64,000 bases of DNA from NCBI RefSeq assembly GCF_963422355.1, contig NC_085092.1, positions 3,647,971 through 3,711,970 of the forward strand, given 5' to 3'. Below the pieces are notes generated by a model, which ran no database searches, was not told the DNA's origin, and saw nothing but the letters and a program-made list of their open reading frames with translations. This document shows positions 61,731-64,000 of the stretch, piece after piece. Made by a program: the position numbers and the translations under genes. Numbering within the stretch: the first letter of the stretch is position 1; the number at the start of each line of letters is the position of its first letter. The stretch is from Corticium candelabrum (Eukaryota > Porifera > Homoscleromorpha > Homosclerophorida > Plakinidae).

Positions 61731-62318
61731 CGAGGGTGGAAAGATCCTGGGTCGAGTCTACAAGTCCATAACCTTCAGAGCTGGCCCGGCCCTAAACAAA
61801 TATGTCGTGAAAGTGTGAGAGATCGGTACTGGTGTGAGCGCTCACTGCAAATGCTTTGCGATATTCGAACACGTCGATCTCGTTCAGCTTCGACTCGAGC
61901 TCGTGCGTCTAGCCACTGTGCACGTGTTAGTCCATTCTGACATTTTGATATAGCTTACTAGATGCTAACGTTGTGTAGCTTGTTGATTAATTTCAACCGG
62001 CAACTTTCAACGGTTATTGTGACTGACGTACCATCAGCCCAACAGCAAAGATCAACCCGAGGATCTTATTGTACAGGTAGACGGCGAATCGTTTGTGGAA
62101 CGGTCTTCGGACGCTCTCCAATCTATTGCCAAACGATATCAAACCAACTCTGGATATCTTCACTATCAAGTTCGAAGAAGAAAGTCGCCAACGACGTTGT
62201 TGTTTTACTTTGATTTGATACGTAGACGTGCACAACAGCTTGCTCTTCCGACTGCAGAGACTGTCGGAGCTTAATTTATAATTATTGCATATGGAATAGA
62301 ACGAGGATTTCACTGAAC
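61731..62318. other. Mostly unassigned; a possible exon at 62036-62273
   Basis: From about 62036 an open plus-strand frame reads QPEDLIVQVDGESFVERSSD, ALQSIAKRYQTNSGYLHYQV and LLFYFDLIRRRAQQLALPTA before a stop at 62272. It looks protein-like, with acceptor-like accatcag in front, but I do not recognise a family or find a partner exon. Confidence 0.3.
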
Positions 62319-63179
62319 ATGACCATGCATGCACTCTTCTTGTTGACCTTGGGCTTGATGGAGTCATGGAAGGTAATTATCTTGACTAGATCTCAACAGA
62401 CATAATTAATGCTCACACATGATACCCTTCTCTTAATTTCTCTCATGATGCATTTGAATTTGGTAGTTTTAGTGGTTGTTGTGTTAGTATTGTTATAGAG
62501 TGAGTTGTTGGTAAATGTCTGTGCTTGTCGTGCAATCTGTTTGCTGTTGTTTGTTGTACAGTTTTAGATTGCTTGTCTTGAGGGCGACACTACAGACAGG
62601 CAGATATACTGGAAAGACAGACACACAAACACAGAGAGATGGACGAACAGGCACACAGACAGATGCATACAGATGGGCAGACGCACACAGATGCACATGC
62701 AGACAGAGAGGTGGACAGACAGGTAGACAGACAGATGCATAGACGGACAGGCAGACACAGAAACAGATACACAGACAGAGAGGTGGACAGACATGCAGAC
62801 AGACATGTATAGACAGACGGGCAGACACACAGACAGTTATACAGACAAACAAGCCAGACGGACGAATAGGCAGACAGACGAATAGGCAGACAGACAGACA
62901 CATAGGCAGACAGATGCACAAATTTATATTTTTATTAACTTCATACATTAGAGGACTGGATTTCTTTAAGCAGTGTTACTCGGCCAGTTACTTGTAGTTT
63001 GACCGTTTATTAAATTCAAGATTTTGTTCACTTCCATGTGATTCAATATGAGATCCTTTGTTCTTTTTTTCCAGTCTCCAGATGGAGCTGATTATGTTTT
63101 GGTAACCAACCCTCCCGCTGGATATCCACTGTTGTATGGAGACAGCGTGATCTCTATTGACAACAACTACATGATCTGA
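62319..63179 (+). CDS. Possible small two-exon gene, unrecognised
   Basis: Exon 1 (62319-62372) encodes MTMHALFLLTLGLMESWK, a hydrophobic, signal-peptide-like start, and ends at donor gtaatt. Exon 2 (63075-63179), after tttttttccag, encodes SPDGADYVLVTNPPAGYP, then LLYGDSVISIDNNYMI-stop. The joined frame gives about 52 residues in phase 0. Alternatively exon 2 is the last exon of a larger gene that includes the frame near 62036. Confidence 0.3.
62585..62920. repeat. Degenerate (CAGA)n tract
   Basis: Imperfect cagacagacag/agacagatgcac repeats for over 300 bp, Cys-rich when translated on the minus strand, which is an artefact. Confidence 0.92.
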
Positions 63180-63194
63180 CTCACATTGATCTCT

Positions 63195-64000
63195 CTACCA
63201 TAAATAAGAAGTTATGTGATGAACAAAATCAAGCGAAACCGACAGTCTGGCAGTGTCGTTCACCTGATGATAAGATGCGACATGGTTGAGATTCCACCGA
63301 GTAATAAGAAATTGTGGCCATTGTCCACGTGAGGCGTAGTCCAACAGCATTGGCTGACTCAACCATGGGTGTTGAGATGTTTTTGAATCGATCATCAAGC
63401 GTTGTTCCTTCTTGGACTTCTTCTTTCCGTGCAATTGGTGTGTGTCGAGACAATGCATCTGCATTTGTATTCTGTCGACCTGGTTTAAGTTGGATGGACC
63501 AGTCAAACTCACTCAGGTGCAATAGCCATCTTGCTAAACGTCCTCGTGGTTCCTTGGTGGTATTGAGCCACGTTAACGGACAGTGGTTTGTGATCAACGC
63601 GAATGATCTTCTAAATAAGTATGGCCTGAAGTGTCCCACTGCCCACACCAAAGCAAAGACTTCTTTCTGTATAGTAGAGTAGTTACGCTCTGCTTTTTGC
63701 AGTACGTACCCTACTTGATACGCAACTACATACTCCTTTCCCTCATACGTCTGGAATAGTATTGCACCAAGATTATGGTTACTTGCATCTGTCGTCAGAG
63801 TGAATTGAACATCGAAATTGGGAAACGCAAGAATGGGAGCAGTAGTCAGCTTTGTTTTCAACTCATTGAAGGCTGCCTCACAGTCTGTACCCCAGTAAAA
63901 TTGAGTCGCACGTCGCTCTAGGTTAAACAGAGGATTTGCAATTGTCGAAAAACCCCGTACAAACCGTCTGTAGTAGCCTACTAACCCCAAAAAGCTGCGC
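63195..64000 (-). mobile_element. Ty3/gypsy pol fragment (gypsy-3), runs off the window
   Basis: The frame 63229-63990 has the RT end (GLVGYYRRFVRGFSTIANPL) followed by RNase H: TTDASNHNLGAILFQ, QKEVFALVWAVGHF and ITNHCPLTWL, then tether NTNADALSR. In the third acidic motif the usual TDH is TNH, so the catalytic aspartate appears lost. It is a different subfamily from gypsy-1 and gypsy-2. No LTR is visible inside the window; coding similarity ends near 63230. Confidence 0.85.

Noticed and set aside
62493-62948. Cys/Val/Leu-rich frames of about 100-150 codons on the minus strand
   Set aside because: Translations of the degenerate (CAGA)n repeat.

Overview
The window is eukaryotic. Genes are split by GT-AG introns, one intron is only about 56 bp, and the sequence is packed with retrotransposons, DNA transposons, MITEs and microsatellites. 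The host proteins (ankyrin-repeat/TKL-kinase, ankyrin/ROC-COR/Death and a CSTPP1-like protein) fit an early-branching animal, most likely a sponge. That assignment is inference, because no rRNA or mitochondrial sequence is present.

Layout. 209-5340: a decayed minus-strand Ty3/gypsy element with short LTRs and a MITE in its integrase. 5389-5606: a promoter-like block and a palindromic NRF1-type site. 5652-44434 (+): gene 1, about 1,006 residues over about 20 exons: an ankyrin domain (about 16 repeats), a linker, a coiled coil and a TKL-type protein kinase. Its middle (10447-25296) is a tandem array of ~2-kb units, each carrying a pair of ankyrin exons. The array was later hit by a pogo-like transposon at its left edge, a second gypsy element (18083-22485) and a pure (GT)626 tract. 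Downstream introns carry a hAT element (25942-27784), nested TIR elements (27907-29229) and an 11-kb head-to-tail stack of LINEs and SINEs at (TAA)n tracts (31330-42400), directly before the kinase exons.

45481-46931 (-): a CSTPP1/C11orf49-like gene with in-frame stops and a frameshift. 47100-53170: microsatellites, a probable SINE, a foldback transposon and hAT remains. 53753-61730 (+): gene 2, whose ankyrin exons and introns duplicate parts of gene 1 but whose 3' half encodes ROC-COR and a Death domain; the COR reading frame is broken once. 62319-63179: a possible small two-exon gene. 63195-64000: the edge of a third gypsy element, minus strand.

Genes 1 and 2 together hold the domain set of death-associated protein kinase (kinase, ankyrin, ROC-COR, Death), divided between two adjacent same-strand paralogues that share an ankyrin module and exon phases. 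This split locus, with exon amplification inside the ankyrin domain, is the most interesting biology seen here.
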